Shown here: positions 13,957 through 27,563 of the stretch, piece after piece
Layout: every line of letters begins with the position of its first letter
How positions within the stretch are numbered: position 1 is the first letter of the stretch
Assembly (NCBI GenBank): GCA_964035775.1
Contig: OZ038315.1
Span: 28,653,310-28,717,309, forward strand
Source: Osedax frankpressi
Taxonomy: Eukaryota > Annelida > Polychaeta > Sabellida > Siboglinidae
Length of the DNA: 64,000 bases
Reading direction: 5' to 3'
Position numbers and translations under genes: made by a program
The notes under the pieces: model-generated
Seen by the model: the letters and a program-made list of their open reading frames with translations, nothing else
Database searches by the model: none
Told to the model about the DNA's origin: nothing

Positions 13957-16900
13957 TGAAGTCTGTAAGTTATCAGATGTATGTAATGTATGTATGTTGA
14001 AATGTGTAAGTTTTCAGATGTATGTAATGTATGTATGTTGAAGTATGTGTAAGTTATCATATGTATGTAATGTATGTATGTTGAAGTATGTGTAAGTTAT
14101 CAGATGTATGTAATGTATGTATGTTGAAGTATGAGTAAGTTATCAGATGTATGTAATGTATGTATGTTGAAGTATGTGTAAGTTATAATATGTATGTAAT
14201 GTATGTATGTTGAAGTGTGTAAGTTATCAGATGTATGTAATGTATGTATGTTGAAGTATGTAAGTTATCAGATGTATGTAATGTATGTATTTTGAAGTAT
14301 GTGTAAGTTATCATATGTATGTAATGTATGTATGTTGAAGTCTGTGTAAGTTATCAGATGTATGTAATGTATGTATGTTGAAGTATGTGTAAGTTATCAG
14401 ATGTATGTAATGTATGTATGTTGATGTGTGTAAGTTATCAGATGTATGTAATGTATGTATGTTGAAGTATGTGTAAGTTATCAGATGTATGTAATGTATG
14501 TATGTTGATGTGTGTGTAAGTTATCAGATGTATGTAATGTATGTATGTTGAAGTATGTGTAAGTTATCAGATGTATGTAATGTATGTATGTTGATGTGTG
14601 TAAGTTATCAGATGTATGTAATGTATGTATGTTGAAGTATGTGTAAGTTATCAGATGTATGTAATGTATGTATGTTGAAGTATGTGTAAGTTATCATATA
14701 TATGTAATGTATGTATGTTGTAGTATGTGTAAGTTATCAGATGTATGTAATGTAGTATGTTGAAGTATGTAAGTTATCAGATGTATGTAATGTATGTATG
14801 TTGAAGTATGTGTAAGTTATCAGATGTTTGTAATGTATGTATGTTGAAGTCTGTAAGTTATCAGATGTATGTAATGTATGTATGTTGAAGTATGAGTATG
14901 TCTTCAGATGTATGTAATGTATGTATGTTGAAGTATGTGTAAGTTATCAGATGTATGTAATGTATGTATGTTGAAGTATGTAAGTTATCAGATGTATGTA
15001 ATATATGTATGTTGAAGTATGTGTAAGTTATAAGATGTATGTAATGTATGTATGTTGAAGTATGAGTAAGTTATCAGATGTATGTAATGTATGTATGTTG
15101 AAGTATGTGTAAGTTATAAGATGTATGTAATGTATGTATTTTGAAGTATGTGTTAGTTATCATATGTATGTAATGTATGTATGTTGAAGTGTTTGTAAGT
15201 TATAAGATGTATGTAATGTATGTATGTTGAAGTGTGTAAGTTATCAGATGTATGTAATGTATGTATGTTGAAGTATGTGTAAGTTATCAGATGTATGTAA
15301 TGTATGTATGTTGAAGTATGTGTAAGTTATAAGATGTATGTAATGTATGTATGTTGAAGTGTGTGTAAGTTATTAGATGTATGTAATGTATGTATGTTGT
15401 AGTATGTGTAAGTTATCAGATGTATGTAATGTATGTATGTTGAAGTATGTGTAAGTTATCAGATGTATGTAATGTATGTATGTTGAAGTATGAGTAAGTT
15501 ATCAGATGTATGTAATGTATGTATGTTGAAGTCTGTAAGTTATCAGATGTATGTAATGTATGTATGTTGAAATGTGTAAGTTTTCAGATGTATGTAATGT
15601 ATGTATGTTGAAGTATGTGTAAGTTATCATATGTATGTAATGTATGTATGTTGAAGTATGTGTAAGTTATCAGATGTATGTAATGTATGTATGTTGAAGT
15701 ATGAGTAAGTTATCAGATGTATGTAATGTATGTATGTTGAAGTATGTGTAAGTTATAATATGTATGTAATGTATGTATGTTGAAGTGTGTAAGTTATCAG
15801 ATGTATGTAATGTATGTATGTTGAAGTATGTAAGTTATCAGATGTATGTAATGTATGTATTTTGAAGTATGTGTAAGTTATCATATGTATGTAATGTATG
15901 TATGTTGAAGTCTGTGTAAGTTATCAGATGTATGTAATGTATGTATGTTGAAGTATGTGTAAGTTATCAGATGTATGTAATGTATGTATGTTGATGTGTG
16001 TAAGTTATCAGATGTATGTAATGTATGTATGTTGAAGTATGTGTAAGTTATCAGATGTATGTAATGTATGTATGTTGATGTGTGTGTAAGTTATCAGATG
16101 TATGTAATGTATGTATGTTGAAGTATGTGTAAGTTATCAGATGTATGTAATGTATGTATGTTGATGTGTGTAAGTTATCAGATGTATGTAATGTATGTAT
16201 GTTGAAGTATGTGTAAGTTATCAGATGTATGTAATGTATGTATGTTGAAGTATGTGTAAGTTATCATATATATGTAATGTATGTATGTTGTAGTATGTGT
16301 AAGTTATCAGATGTATGTAATGTAGTATGTTGAAGTATGTAAGTTATCAGATGTATGTAATGTATGTATGTTGAAGTATGTGTAAGTTATCAGATGTTTG
16401 TAATGTATGTATGTTGAAGTCTGTAAGTTATCAGATGTATGTAATGTATGTATGTTGAAGTATGAGTATGTCTTCAGATGTATGTAATGTATGTATGTTG
16501 AAGTATGTGTAAGTTATCAGATGTATGTAATGTATGTATGTTGAAGTATGTAAGTTATCAGATGTATGTAATATATGTATGTTGAAGTATGTGTAAGTTA
16601 TAAGATGTATGTAATGTATGTATGTTGAAGTATGAGTAAGTTATCAGATGTATGTAATGTATGTATGTTGAAGTATGTGTAAGTTATAAGATGTATGTAA
16701 TGTATGTATTTTGAAGTATGTGTTAGTTATCATATGTATGTAATGTATGTATGTTGAAGTGTTTGTAAGTTATAAGATGTATGTAATGTATGTATGTTGA
16801 AGTGTGTAAGTTATCAGATGTATGTAATGTATGTATGTTGAAGTATGTGTAAGTTATCAGATGTATGTAATGTATGTATGTTGAAGTATGTGTAAGTTAT

Positions 16901-17096
16901 AAGATGTATGTAATGTATGTATGTTGAAGTGTGTGTAAGTTATTAGATGTATGTAATGTATGTATGTTGTAGTATGTGTAAGTTATCAGATGTATGTAAT
17001 GTATGTATGTTGAAGTATGTGTAAGTTATCAGATGTATGTAATGTATGTATGTTGAAGTATGAGTAAGTTATCAGATGTATGTAATGTATGTATGT
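13957..17096. repeat. 1570-bp higher-order repeat, two tandem copies
   Basis: About 13957-15526 recurs as 15527-17096. Tags: GAAATGTGTAAGTTTTCAG at 13999 and 15569; TAATGTAGTATG at 14748 and 16318; TGTTAGTTATCAT at 15151 and 16721, all 1570 bp apart. Ends are approximate to one monomer. Confidence 0.85.
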
Positions 17097-20000
17097 TGAA
17101 GTATGTGTAAGTTATAATATGTATGTAATGTATGTATGTTGAAGTGTGTAAGTTATCAGATGTATGTAATGTATGTATGTTGAAGTATGTAAGTTATCAG
17201 ATGTATGTAATGTATGTATTTTGAAGTATGTGTAAGTTATCATATGTATGTAATGTATGTATGTTGAAGTTTGTGTAAGTTATCAGATGTATGTAATGTA
17301 TGTATGTTGAAGTATGTGGAAGTTATCAGATGTATGTAATGTATGTATGTTGAAGTCTGTAAGTTATCAGATGTATGTAATGTATGTATTTTGAAGTATG
17401 TGTAAGTTATCATATGTATGTAATGTATGTATGTTGAAGTATGTGTAAGTTATCAGATGTATGTAATGTATGTATGTTGAAGTATGTGTAAGTTATCAGA
17501 TGTATGTAATGTATGTATGTTGAAGTCTGTAAGTTATCAGATGTATGTAATGTATGTATGTTGAAGTATGTGTAAGTTATCAGATGTATGTAATGTATGT
17601 ATGTTGAAGTCTGTGTAAGTTATCAGATGTATGTAATGTATGTATGTTGAAGTATGTGTAAGTTATCAGATGTATGTAATGTATGTATGTTGATGTGTGT
17701 AAGTTATCAGATGTATGTAATGTATGTATGTTGAAGTATGTGTAAGTTATCAGATGTATGTAATGTATGTATGTTGATGTGTGTGTAAGTTATCAGATGT
17801 ATGTAATGTATGTATGTTGAAGTATGTGTAAGTTATCAGATGTATGTAATGTATGTATGTTGATGTGTGTAAGTTATCAGATGTATGTAATGTATGTATG
17901 TTGAAGTATGTGTAAGTTATCAGATGTATGTAATGTATGTATGTTGAAGTATGTGTAAGTTATCATATATATGTAATGTATGTATGTTATAGTATGTGTA
18001 AGTTATCAGATGTATGTAATGTATGTATGTTGAAGTATGTGTATGTCATCAGATGTATGTAATGTATGTATGTTGTAGTATGTGTAAGTTATCAGATGTA
18101 TGTAATGTATGTATGTTGAAGTATGTGTATGTCATCAGATGTATGTAATGTATGTATGTTGTAGTATGTGTAAGTTATCAAATGTATGTAATGTATGTAT
18201 GTTATAGTGTGTGTAAGTTATCAGATGTATGTAATGTATGTATGTTGAAGTATGTGTAAGTTATCGGATGTATGTAATGTATGTATGTTGAAGTATGTGT
18301 AAGTTATCGGATGTATGTAATGTATGTATGTTGAAGTATGTGTAAGTTATCGGATGTATGTAATGTATGTATGTTGAAGTGTGTGTAAGTTATCAGATGT
18401 ATGTAATATATGTATGTTGAAGTATGTGTAAGTTATCGGATGTATGTAATGTATGTATGTTGAAGTGTGTGTAAGTTATCAGATGTATGTAATATATGTA
18501 TGTTGAAGTATGTGTAAGTTATCAGATGTATGTAATGTATGTATGTTGAAGTATGTGTAAGTTATCAGATGTATGTAATGTATGTATGTTGAAGTATGTG
18601 TAAGATGTCAGATGTATGTAATGTATGTATGTTGAAGTATGTGTATGTTATCATATGTATGTAATGTATGTATGTTGTAGTGTATGTAAGTCATAAGATG
18701 TATGTAATGTATGTATGTTGATGTATGTAGTTATCGGATGTATGTAATGTATGTATGTTTAAGTCTGTAAGTTATCAGATGTATGTAATGTATGTATGTT
18801 GAAGTATGTGTAAGTTATAAGATGTATGTAATGTATGTATTTTGAAGTGTGTAAGTTATAAGATGTATGTAATGTATGTATGTTGTAGTATGTGTAAGTA
18901 GTAATATGTATGTAATGTATGTATGTTGAAGTATGTGTAAGTTATCATATGTATGTAATGTATGTATGTTGAAGTATATGTAAGTTATCAGATGTATGTA
19001 ATGTATGTATGTTGAAGTATGTGTAAGTTATAAGATGTATGTAATGTATGTATGTTGAAGTCTGTAAGTTATCAGATGTATGTAATGTATGTATGTTGAA
19101 GTCTGTAAGTTATCAGATGTATGTAATGTATGTATGTTGAAATGTGTAAGTTTTCAGATGTATGTAATGTATGTATGTTGAAGTATGTGTAAGTTATCAT
19201 ATGTATGTAATGTATGTATGTTGAAGTATGTGTAAGTTATCAGATGTATGTAATGTATGTATGTTGAAGTATGAGTAAGTTATCAGATGTATGTAATGTA
19301 TGTATGTTGAAGTATGTGTAAGTTATAATATGTATGTAATGTATGTATGTTGAAGTGTGTAAGTTATCAGATGTATGTAATGTATGTATGTTGAAGTATG
19401 TAAGTTATCAGATGTATGTAATGTATGTATTTTGAAGTATGTGTAAGTTATCATATGTATGTAATGTATGTATGTTGAAGTCTGTGTAAGTTATCAGATG
19501 TATGTAATGTATGTATGTTGAAGTATGTGTAAGTTATCAGATGTATGTAATGTATGTATGTTGATGTGTGTAAGTTATCAGATGTATGTAATGTATGTAT
19601 GTTGAAGTATGTGTAAGTTATCAGATGTATGTAATGTATGTATGTTGATGTGTGTGTAAGTTATCAGATGTATGTAATGTATGTATGTTGAAGTATGTGT
19701 AAGTTATCAGATGTATGTAATGTATGTATGTTGATGTGTGTGTAAGTTATCATATATATGTAATGTATGTATGTTATAGTATGTGTAAGTTATCAGATGT
19801 ATGTAATGTATGTATGTTGAAGTATGTGTATGTCATCAGATGTATGTAATGTATGTATGTTGTAGTATGTGTAAGTTATCAGATGTATGTAATGTATGTA
19901 TGTGTATGTCATCAGATGTATGTAATGTATGTATGTTGTAGTATGTGTAAGTTATCAAATGTATGTAATGTATGTATGTTATAGTGTGTGTAAGTTATCA

Positions 20001-23000
20001 GATGTATGTAATGTATGTATGTTGAAGTATGTGTAAGTTATCAGATGTATGTAATGTATGTATTTTGAAGTATGTGTAAGTTATCATATGTATGTAATGT
20101 ATGTATGTTGAAGTCTGTGTAAGTTATCAGATGTATGTAATGTATGTATGTTGAAGTATGTGTAAGTTATCAGATGTATGTAATGTATGTATGTTGATGT
20201 GTGTAAGTTATCAGATGTATGTAATGTATGTATGTTGAAGTATGTGTAAGTTATCAGATGTATGTAATGTATGTATGTTGATGTGTGTGTAAGTTATCAG
20301 ATGTATGTAATGTATGTATGTTGAAGTATGTGTAAGTTATCAGATGTATGTAATGTATGTATGTTGATGTGTGTAAGTTATCAGATGTATGTAATGTATG
20401 TATGTTGAAGTATGTGTAAGTTATCAGATGTATGTAATGTATGTATGTTGAAGTATGTGTAAGTTATCATATATATGTAATGTATGTATGTTGTAGTATG
20501 TGTAAGTTATCAGATGTATGTAATGTAGTATGTTGAAGTATGTAAGTTATCAGATGTATGTAATGTATGTATGTTGAAGTATGTGTAAGTTATCAGATGT
20601 TTGTAATGTATGTATGTTGAAGTCTGTAAGTTATCAGATGTATGTAATGTATGTATGTTGAAGTATGAGTATGTCTTCAGATGTATGTAATGTATGTATG
20701 TTGAAGTATGTGTAAGTTATCAGATGTATGTAATGTATGTATGTTGAAGTATGTAAGTTATCAGATGTATGTAATATATGTATGTTGAAGTATGTGTAAG
20801 TTATAAGATGTATGTAATGTATGTATGTTGAAGTATGAGTAAGTTATCAGATGTATGTAATGTATGTATGTTGAAGTATGTGTAAGTTATAAGATGTATG
20901 TAATGTATGTATTTTGAAGTATGTGTAAGTTATCATATGTATGTAATGTATGTATGTTGAAGTGTTTGTAAGTTATAAGATGTATGTAATGTATGTATGT
21001 TGAAGTGTGTAAGTTATCAGATGTATGTAATGTATGTATGTTGAAGTATGTGTAAGTTATCAGATGTATGTAATGTATGTATGTTGAAGTATGTGTAAGT
21101 TATAAGATGTATGTAATGTATGTATGTTGAAGTGTGTGTAAGTTATTAGATGTATGTAATGTATGTATGTTGTAGTATGTGTAAGTTATCAGATGTATGT
21201 AATGTATGTATGTTGAAGTATGTGTAAGTTATCAGATGTATGTAATGTATGTATGTTGAAGTATGAGTAAGTTATCAGATGTATGTAATGTATGTATGTT
21301 GAAGTATGTGTAAGTTATAATATGTATGTAATGTATGTATGTTGAAGTGTGTAAGTTATCAGATGTATGTAATGTATGTATGTTGAAGTATGTAAGTTAT
21401 CAGATGTATGTAATGTATGTATTTTGAAGTATGTGTAAGTTATCATATGTATGTAATGTATGTATGTTGAAGTTTGTGTAAGTTATCAGATGTATGTAAT
21501 GTATGTATGTTGAAGTATGTGGAAGTTATCAGATGTATGTAATGTATGTATGTTGAAGTCTGTAAGTTATCAGATGTATGTAATGTATGTATTTTGAAGT
21601 ATGTGTAAGTTATCATATGTATGTAATGTATGTATGTTGAAGTATGTGTAAGTTATCAGATGTATGTAATGTATGTATGTTGAAGTATGTGTAAGTTATC
21701 AGATGTATGTAATGTATGTATGTTGAAGTCTGTAAGTTATCAGATGTATGTAATGTATGTATGTTGAAGTATGTGTAAGTTATCAGATGTATGTAATGTA
21801 TGTATGTTGAAGTCTGTGTAAGTTATCAGATGTATGTAATGTATGTATGTTGAAGTATGTGTAAGTTATCAGATGTATGTAATGTATGTATGTTGATGTG
21901 TGTAAGTTATCAGATGTATGTAATGTATGTATGTTGAAGTATGTGTAAGTTATCAGATGTATGTAATGTATGTATGTTGATGTGTGTGTAAGTTATCAGA
22001 TGTATGTAATGTATGTATGTTGAAGTATGTGTAAGTTATCAGATGTATGTAATGTATGTATGTTGATGTGTGTAAGTTATCAGATGTATGTAATGTATGT
22101 ATGTTGAAGTATGTGTAAGTTATCAGATGTATGTAATGTATGTATGTTGAAGTATGTGTAAGTTATCATATATATGTAATGTATGTATGTTATAGTATGT
22201 GTAAGTTATCAGATGTATGTAATGTATGTATGTTGAAGTATGTGTATGTCATCAGATGTATGTAATGTATGTATGTTGTAGTATGTGTAAGTTATCAGAT
22301 GTATGTAATGTATGTATGTTGAAGTATGTGTATGTCATCAGATGTATGTAATGTATGTATGTTGTAGTATGTGTAAGTTATCAAATGTATGTAATGTATG
22401 TATGTTATAGTGTGTGTAAGTTATCAGATGTATGTAATGTATGTATGTTGAAGTATGTGTAAGTTATCGGATGTATGTAATGTATGTATGTTGAAGTATG
22501 TGTAAGTTATCGGATGTATGTAATGTATGTATGTTGAAGTATGTGTAAGTTATCGGATGTATGTAATGTATGTATGTTGAAGTGTGTGTAAGTTATCAGA
22601 TGTATGTAATATATGTATGTTGAAGTATGTGTAAGTTATCGGATGTATGTAATGTATGTATGTTGAAGTGTGTGTAAGTTATCAGATGTATGTAATATAT
22701 GTATGTTGAAGTATGTGTAAGTTATCAGATGTATGTAATGTATGTATGTTGAAGTATGTGTAAGTTATCAGATGTATGTAATGTATGTATGTTGAAGTAT
22801 GTGTAAGATGTCAGATGTATGTAATGTATGTATGTTGAAGTATGTGTATGTTATCATATGTATGTAATGTATGTATGTTGTAGTGTATGTAAGTCATAAG
22901 ATGTATGTAATGTATGTATGTTGATGTATGTAGTTATCGGATGTATGTAATGTATGTATGTTTAAGTCTGTAAGTTATCAGATGTATGTAATGTATGTAT

Positions 23001-23930
23001 GTTGAAGTATGTGTAAGTTATAAGATGTATGTAATGTATGTATTTTGAAGTGTGTAAGTTATAAGATGTATGTAATGTATGTATGTTGTAGTATGTGTAA
23101 GTAGTAATATGTATGTAATGTATGTATGTTGAAGTATGTGTAAGTTATCATATGTATGCAATGTATGTATGTTGAAGTATATGTAAGTTATCAGATGTAT
23201 GTAATGTATGTATGTTGAAGTATGTGTAAGTTATAAGATGTATGTAATGTATGTATGTTGAAGTCTGTAAGTTATCAGATGTATGTAATGTATGTATGTT
23301 GAAGTCTGTAAGTTATCAGATGTATGTAATGTATGTATGTTGAAATGTGTAAGTTTTCAGATGTATGTAATGTATGTATGTTGAAGTATGTGTAAGTTAT
23401 CATATGTATGTAATGTATGTATGTTGAAGTATGTGTAAGTTATCAGATGTATGTAATGTATGTATGTTGAAGTATGAGTAAGTTATCAGATGTATGTAAT
23501 GTATGTATGTTGAAGTATGTGTAAGTTATAATATGTATGTAATGTATGTATGTTGAAGTGTGTAAGTTATCAGATGTATGTAATGTATGTATGTTGAAGT
23601 ATGTAAGTTATCAGATGTATGTAATGTATGTATTTTGAAGTATGTGTAAGTTATCATATGTATGTAATGTATGTATGTTGAAGTCTGTGTAAGTTATCAG
23701 ATGTATGTAATGTATGTATGTTGAAGTATGTGTAAGTTATCAGATGTATGTAATGTATGTATGTTGATGTGTGTAAGTTATCAGATGTATGTAATGTATG
23801 TATGTTGAAGTATGTGTAAGTTATCAGATGTATGTAATGTATGTATGTTGATGTGTGTGTAAGTTATCAGATGTATGTAATGTATGTATGTTGAAGTATG
23901 TGTAAGTTATCAGATGTATGTAATGTATGT
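15840..23930. repeat. 4203-bp higher-order repeat, two copies
   Basis: About 15840-19730 matches about 20043-23930. Tags at an offset of 4203: TAATGTAGTATG at 16318 and 20521; GTAAGATGTC at 18600 and 22803; GAAATGTG at 19139 and 23342. The first copy is contracted at its right end, with units fused near 19740 and near 19900. This block overlaps the second 1570-bp copy, so the duplications are nested and occurred in sequence. Confidence 0.8.
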
Positions 23931-26200
23931 ATGTTGATGTGTGTAAGTTATCAGATGTATGTAATGTATGTATGTTGAAGTATGTGTAAGTTATCAGATG
24001 TATGTAATGTATGTATGTTGAAGTATGTGTAAGTTATCATATATATGTAATGTATGTATGTTGTAGTATGTGTAAGTTATCAGATGTATGTAATGTATGT
24101 ATGTTGAAGTGTGTAAGTTATCAGATATATGTAATGTATGTATGTTGAAGTATGTGTATGTCATCAGATGTATGTAATGTATGTATGTTGTAGTATGTGT
24201 AAGTTATCAAATGTATGTAATGTATGTATGTTATAGTGTGTGTAAGTTATCAGATGTATGTAATGTATGTATGTTGAAGTATGTGTAAGTTATCAGATGT
24301 ATGTAATGTATGTATGTTGAAGTGTGTGTAAGTTATCAGATGTATGTAATATATGTATGTTGAAGTATGTGTAAGTTATCAGATGTATGTAATGTATGTA
24401 TGTTGAAGTCTGTACGTTATCAGATGTATGTAATGTATGTATGTTGAAGTGTGTGTAAGTTATCAAATGTATGTAATGTATGTATGTTGAAGTATGTGTA
24501 AGTTATCAGATGTATGTAATGTATGTATGTTGAAGTATGTGTAAGATGTCAGATGTATGTAATGTATGTATGTTGAAGTATGTGTATGTTATCATATGTA
24601 TGTAATGTATGTATGTTGTAGTGTATGTAATGTATGTATGTTGATGTATGTAGTTATCGGATGTATGTAATGTATGTATGTTTAAGTCTGTAAGTTATCA
24701 GATGTATGTAATGTATGTATGTTGAAGTATGTGTAAGTTATAAGATGTATGTAATGTATGTATTTTGAAGTGTGTAAGTTATAAGATGTATGTAATGTAT
24801 GTATGTTGTAGTATGTGTAAGTAGTAATATGTATGTAATGTATGTATGTTGAAGTATGTGTAAGTTATCATATGTATGTAATGTATGTATGTTGAAGTAT
24901 ATGTAAGTTATCAGATGTATGTAATGTATGTATGTTGAAGTATGTGTAAGTTATAAGATGTATGTAATGTATGTATGTTGAAGTCTGTAAGTTATCAGAT
25001 GTATGTAATGTATGTATGTTGAAGTCTGTAAGTTATCAGATGTATGTAATGTATGTATGTTGAAATGTGTAAGTTTTCAGATGTATGTAATGTATGTATG
25101 TTGAAGTATGTGTAAGTTATCATATGTATGTAATGTATGTATGTTGAAGTATGTGTAAGTTATCAGATGTATGTAATGTATGTATGTTGAAGTATGAGTA
25201 AGTTATCAGATGTATGTAATGTATGTATGTTGAAGTATGTGTAAGTTATAATATGTATGTAATGTATGTATGTTGAAGTGTGTAAGTTATCAGATGTATG
25301 TAATGTATGTATGTTGAAGTATGTAAGTTATCAGATGTATGTAATGTATGTATTTTGAAGTATGTGTAAGTTATCATATGTATGTAATGTATGTATGTTG
25401 AAGTCTGTGTAAGTTATCAGATGTATGTAATGTATGTATGTTGAAGTATGTGTAAGTTATCAGATGTATGTAATGTATGTATGTTGATGTGTGTAAGTTA
25501 TCAGATGTATGTAATGTATGTATGTTGAAGTATGTGTAAGTTATCAGATGTATGTAATGTATGTATGTTGATGTGTGTGTAAGTTATCAGATGTATGTAA
25601 TGTATGTATGTTGAAGTATGTGTAAGTTATCAGATGTATGTAATGTATGTATGTTGATGTGTGTAAGTTATCAGATGTATGTAATGTATGTATGTTGAAG
25701 TATGTGTAAGTTATCAGATGTATGTAATGTATGTATGTTGAAGTATGTGTAAGTTATCATATATATGTAATGTATGTATGTTGTAGTATGTGTAAGTTAT
25801 CAGATGTATGTAATGTATGTATGTTGAAGTGTGTAAGTTATCAGATGTATGTAATGTATGTATGTTGAAGTATGTGTATGTCATCAGATGTATGTAATGT
25901 ATGTATGTTGTAGTATGTGTAAGTTATCAAATGTATGTAATGTATGTATGTTATAGTGTGTGTAAGTTATCAGATGTATGTAATGTATGTATGTTGAAGT
26001 ATGTGTAAGTTATCAGATGTATGTAATGTATGTATGTTGAAGTGTGTGTAAGTTATCAGATGTATGTAATATATGTATGTTGAAGTATGTGTAAGTTATC
26101 AGATGTATGTAATGTATGTATGTTGAAGTCTGTACGTTATCAGATGTATGTAATGTATGTATGTTGAAGTGTGTGTAAGTTATCAGATGTATGTAATGTA
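22760..26200. repeat. ~1720-bp higher-order repeat, two tandem copies
   Basis: GTAAGATGTC occurs at 22803 and 24541 (1738 bp apart). GAAATGTG at 23342 and 25062, GAAGTGTGTAAG at 24106 and 25826, and TGTACGTTATC at 24411 and 26131 are 1720 bp apart. The change from 1738 to 1720 is an 18-nt loss in the second copy near 24622, where the GTCATAAG unit is shortened. The block's right part is also copied at an offset of 1871 into the satellite between LINE copies A and B. Ends are approximate. Confidence 0.78.
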
Positions 26201-26441
26201 TGTATGTTGAAGTCTGTACGTTATCAGATGTATGTAATGTTTGTATGTTGAAGTGTGTGTAAGTTATCAGATGTATGTAATGTATGTATGTTGAAGTATG
26301 TGTATGTTATCAGATGTATGTAATGTATGTATGTTGAAGTATGTGTAAGTTATCAGATGTATGTAATGTATGTATGTTGAAGTATGTGTAAGTTATCAGA
26401 TGTATGTAATGTATGTATGTTGAAGTATGTACGTTATCAGA

Positions 26442-27563
26442 TGTGTGTGTGTGTGTGTGTGTGTAAGAATTTATTTAGAAAACGCAACAGTTAAAATAAT
26501 ATTACATTTTCGATATTGCGTTGAAGATAAAAAAAGGTACAATAATAATTATTAGTTTCACGTAAGCAGGAAGCTTTTAAGCTTGCGCTTGAAACTGTTT
26601 GGTGAAATAGTTGGAGATAATAGTTGTTTCGGAAGTCGATTCCATTTATAAGAGGCTATTGATGAAAATCTTTTTTTGCCATATTTAGAGTTAGTAGTTG
26701 GTAGCGTGAGTGTGGTGAGGTCAGATGTTCGTAGTTGTCTGTTGTTTGATTTAATGTTAAGTGATAGTCGTAATGCATGCGGTTGTTCGTATGTAAGAGT
26801 TTTCTTTAGTATAGTGAGTAATTTGTAGTCGATAGAGTCAGTAGTTGTCATCCAATTCAGTCGTTGTCTTAATTCGGTAACACTAGTTGAGTAGTCATTT
26901 CGGTTGAGTCGGTAAATTAGTCGTATGGATCTATTAATAATTTTGTCAAAATGTTTAATTTTATCTTTATTTACTGTTGCTAATAATGAGTTGCAGTATT
27001 GGAGTCGTGAAATTATTAAGGAGTGGATTAGTAAAGTAGTAGTTGTGGCATTCATGTATGGTCGTAGTCGTCTTAGATTAAATAGTTGGGCTGTTGTAGT
27101 TTGTCTTATAAGGTTAATATGTTTGTCAAGGTTTAATTCATTGTTGAAATGTAATCCTAGATATTTAGCCGAGTTAGTTGGTAATAGTATAATGTTGTTA
27201 ATGTAAATGTCTGGGAAATATGCAGTAGAGTTAGTCATATTTATGTTAATTAGTTCAGTCTTTTTTATGTTGAGAAGGAGATAATTGTAAGTCAACCAGT
27301 TGTTTATATCATTTAAACAGTTTTGTAATTGTATTGAATATTTTGTCGGTGTATGTATTTCTATGTCATCAGCATATAAATTATATTTTATATTAGGGAA
27401 TTTGTTGATAATATATTTGATGGGAAGTAGATATATGGCAAATAATATTGGGGATAAAATTGAACCATGTGGAACACCATGCTTAAGTTTATACGGGATA
27501 GATATTGTAGTATTTATTTTAATGGAGAAAGTTCTCTCGTTGATATAGCTTTCAAACCATTTA
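26442..27563 (-). mobile_element. LINE copy A (CR1/L2-like), truncated inside the RT
   Basis: First LINE copy in the window. The element's 3' end is at the low coordinate: a 23-nt TG tract (AC on the sense strand) at 26442-26464, then about 93 bp of 3' UTR, then the RT C-terminal frame up to about 27563. There LINE sequence (CCATTTA) passes directly into satellite (TGTTGAAG). Copies B-J carry about 440 bp more LINE beyond this point, so A lost its 5' part relative to them. K has the same breakpoint. The 3' UTR resembles that of B (AATAATTATTAGTTTC) and not D, E, F, H, I, J (AATAATTGTGTGTTTC). The satellite flank on the left reads CGTTATCAGA before the TG tract, as in B, F and J. Confidence 0.92.

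Larger units (their letters stand above)
1..26441. repeat. 43-bp satellite array, uninterrupted 26.4 kb
   Basis: Head-to-tail satellite with no gene or transposon inside. A typical 43-bp unit is 121-163, starting GAAGTATGTGTAAG and ending in ATGTATGTATGTT. The common 41-bp variants have GAAGTCTGTAAG, GAAGTGTGTAAG or GAAGTATGTAAG at the start. Variant cores (ATCAGATG, ATAAGATG, ATCATATG, ATCGGATG) act as tags that reveal higher-order repeats, listed separately. The typical unit has 1 C, 11 G, 13 A and 18 T on the plus strand, about 28% GC with very strong strand asymmetry. It looks derived from ATGT/ATGTA tetra- and pentanucleotides. Role unknown; the size and homogeneity fit heterochromatic satellite (pericentromeric or subtelomeric), which is inference. 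Confidence 0.97.

Noticed and set aside
1-26441. CRISPR-like array or telomere
   Set aside because: There are no unique spacers between identical repeats, since the whole unit varies only by point changes, and no TTAGG/TTAGGG-type telomeric motif runs.
1-26441. CENP-B box or other centromere protein site
   Set aside because: The monomer has almost no C and no CG-containing motif resembling the 17-bp CENP-B consensus. Centromere identity cannot be decided from this sequence.
26925-27206. Plus-strand 93-codon frame, repeated in every LINE copy (also 82-, 81- and 62-codon plus frames)
   Set aside because: These lie antisense to the RT frame, recur only because the LINE is copied, and contain no recognisable domain. 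The RT motifs on the minus strand explain the sequence.
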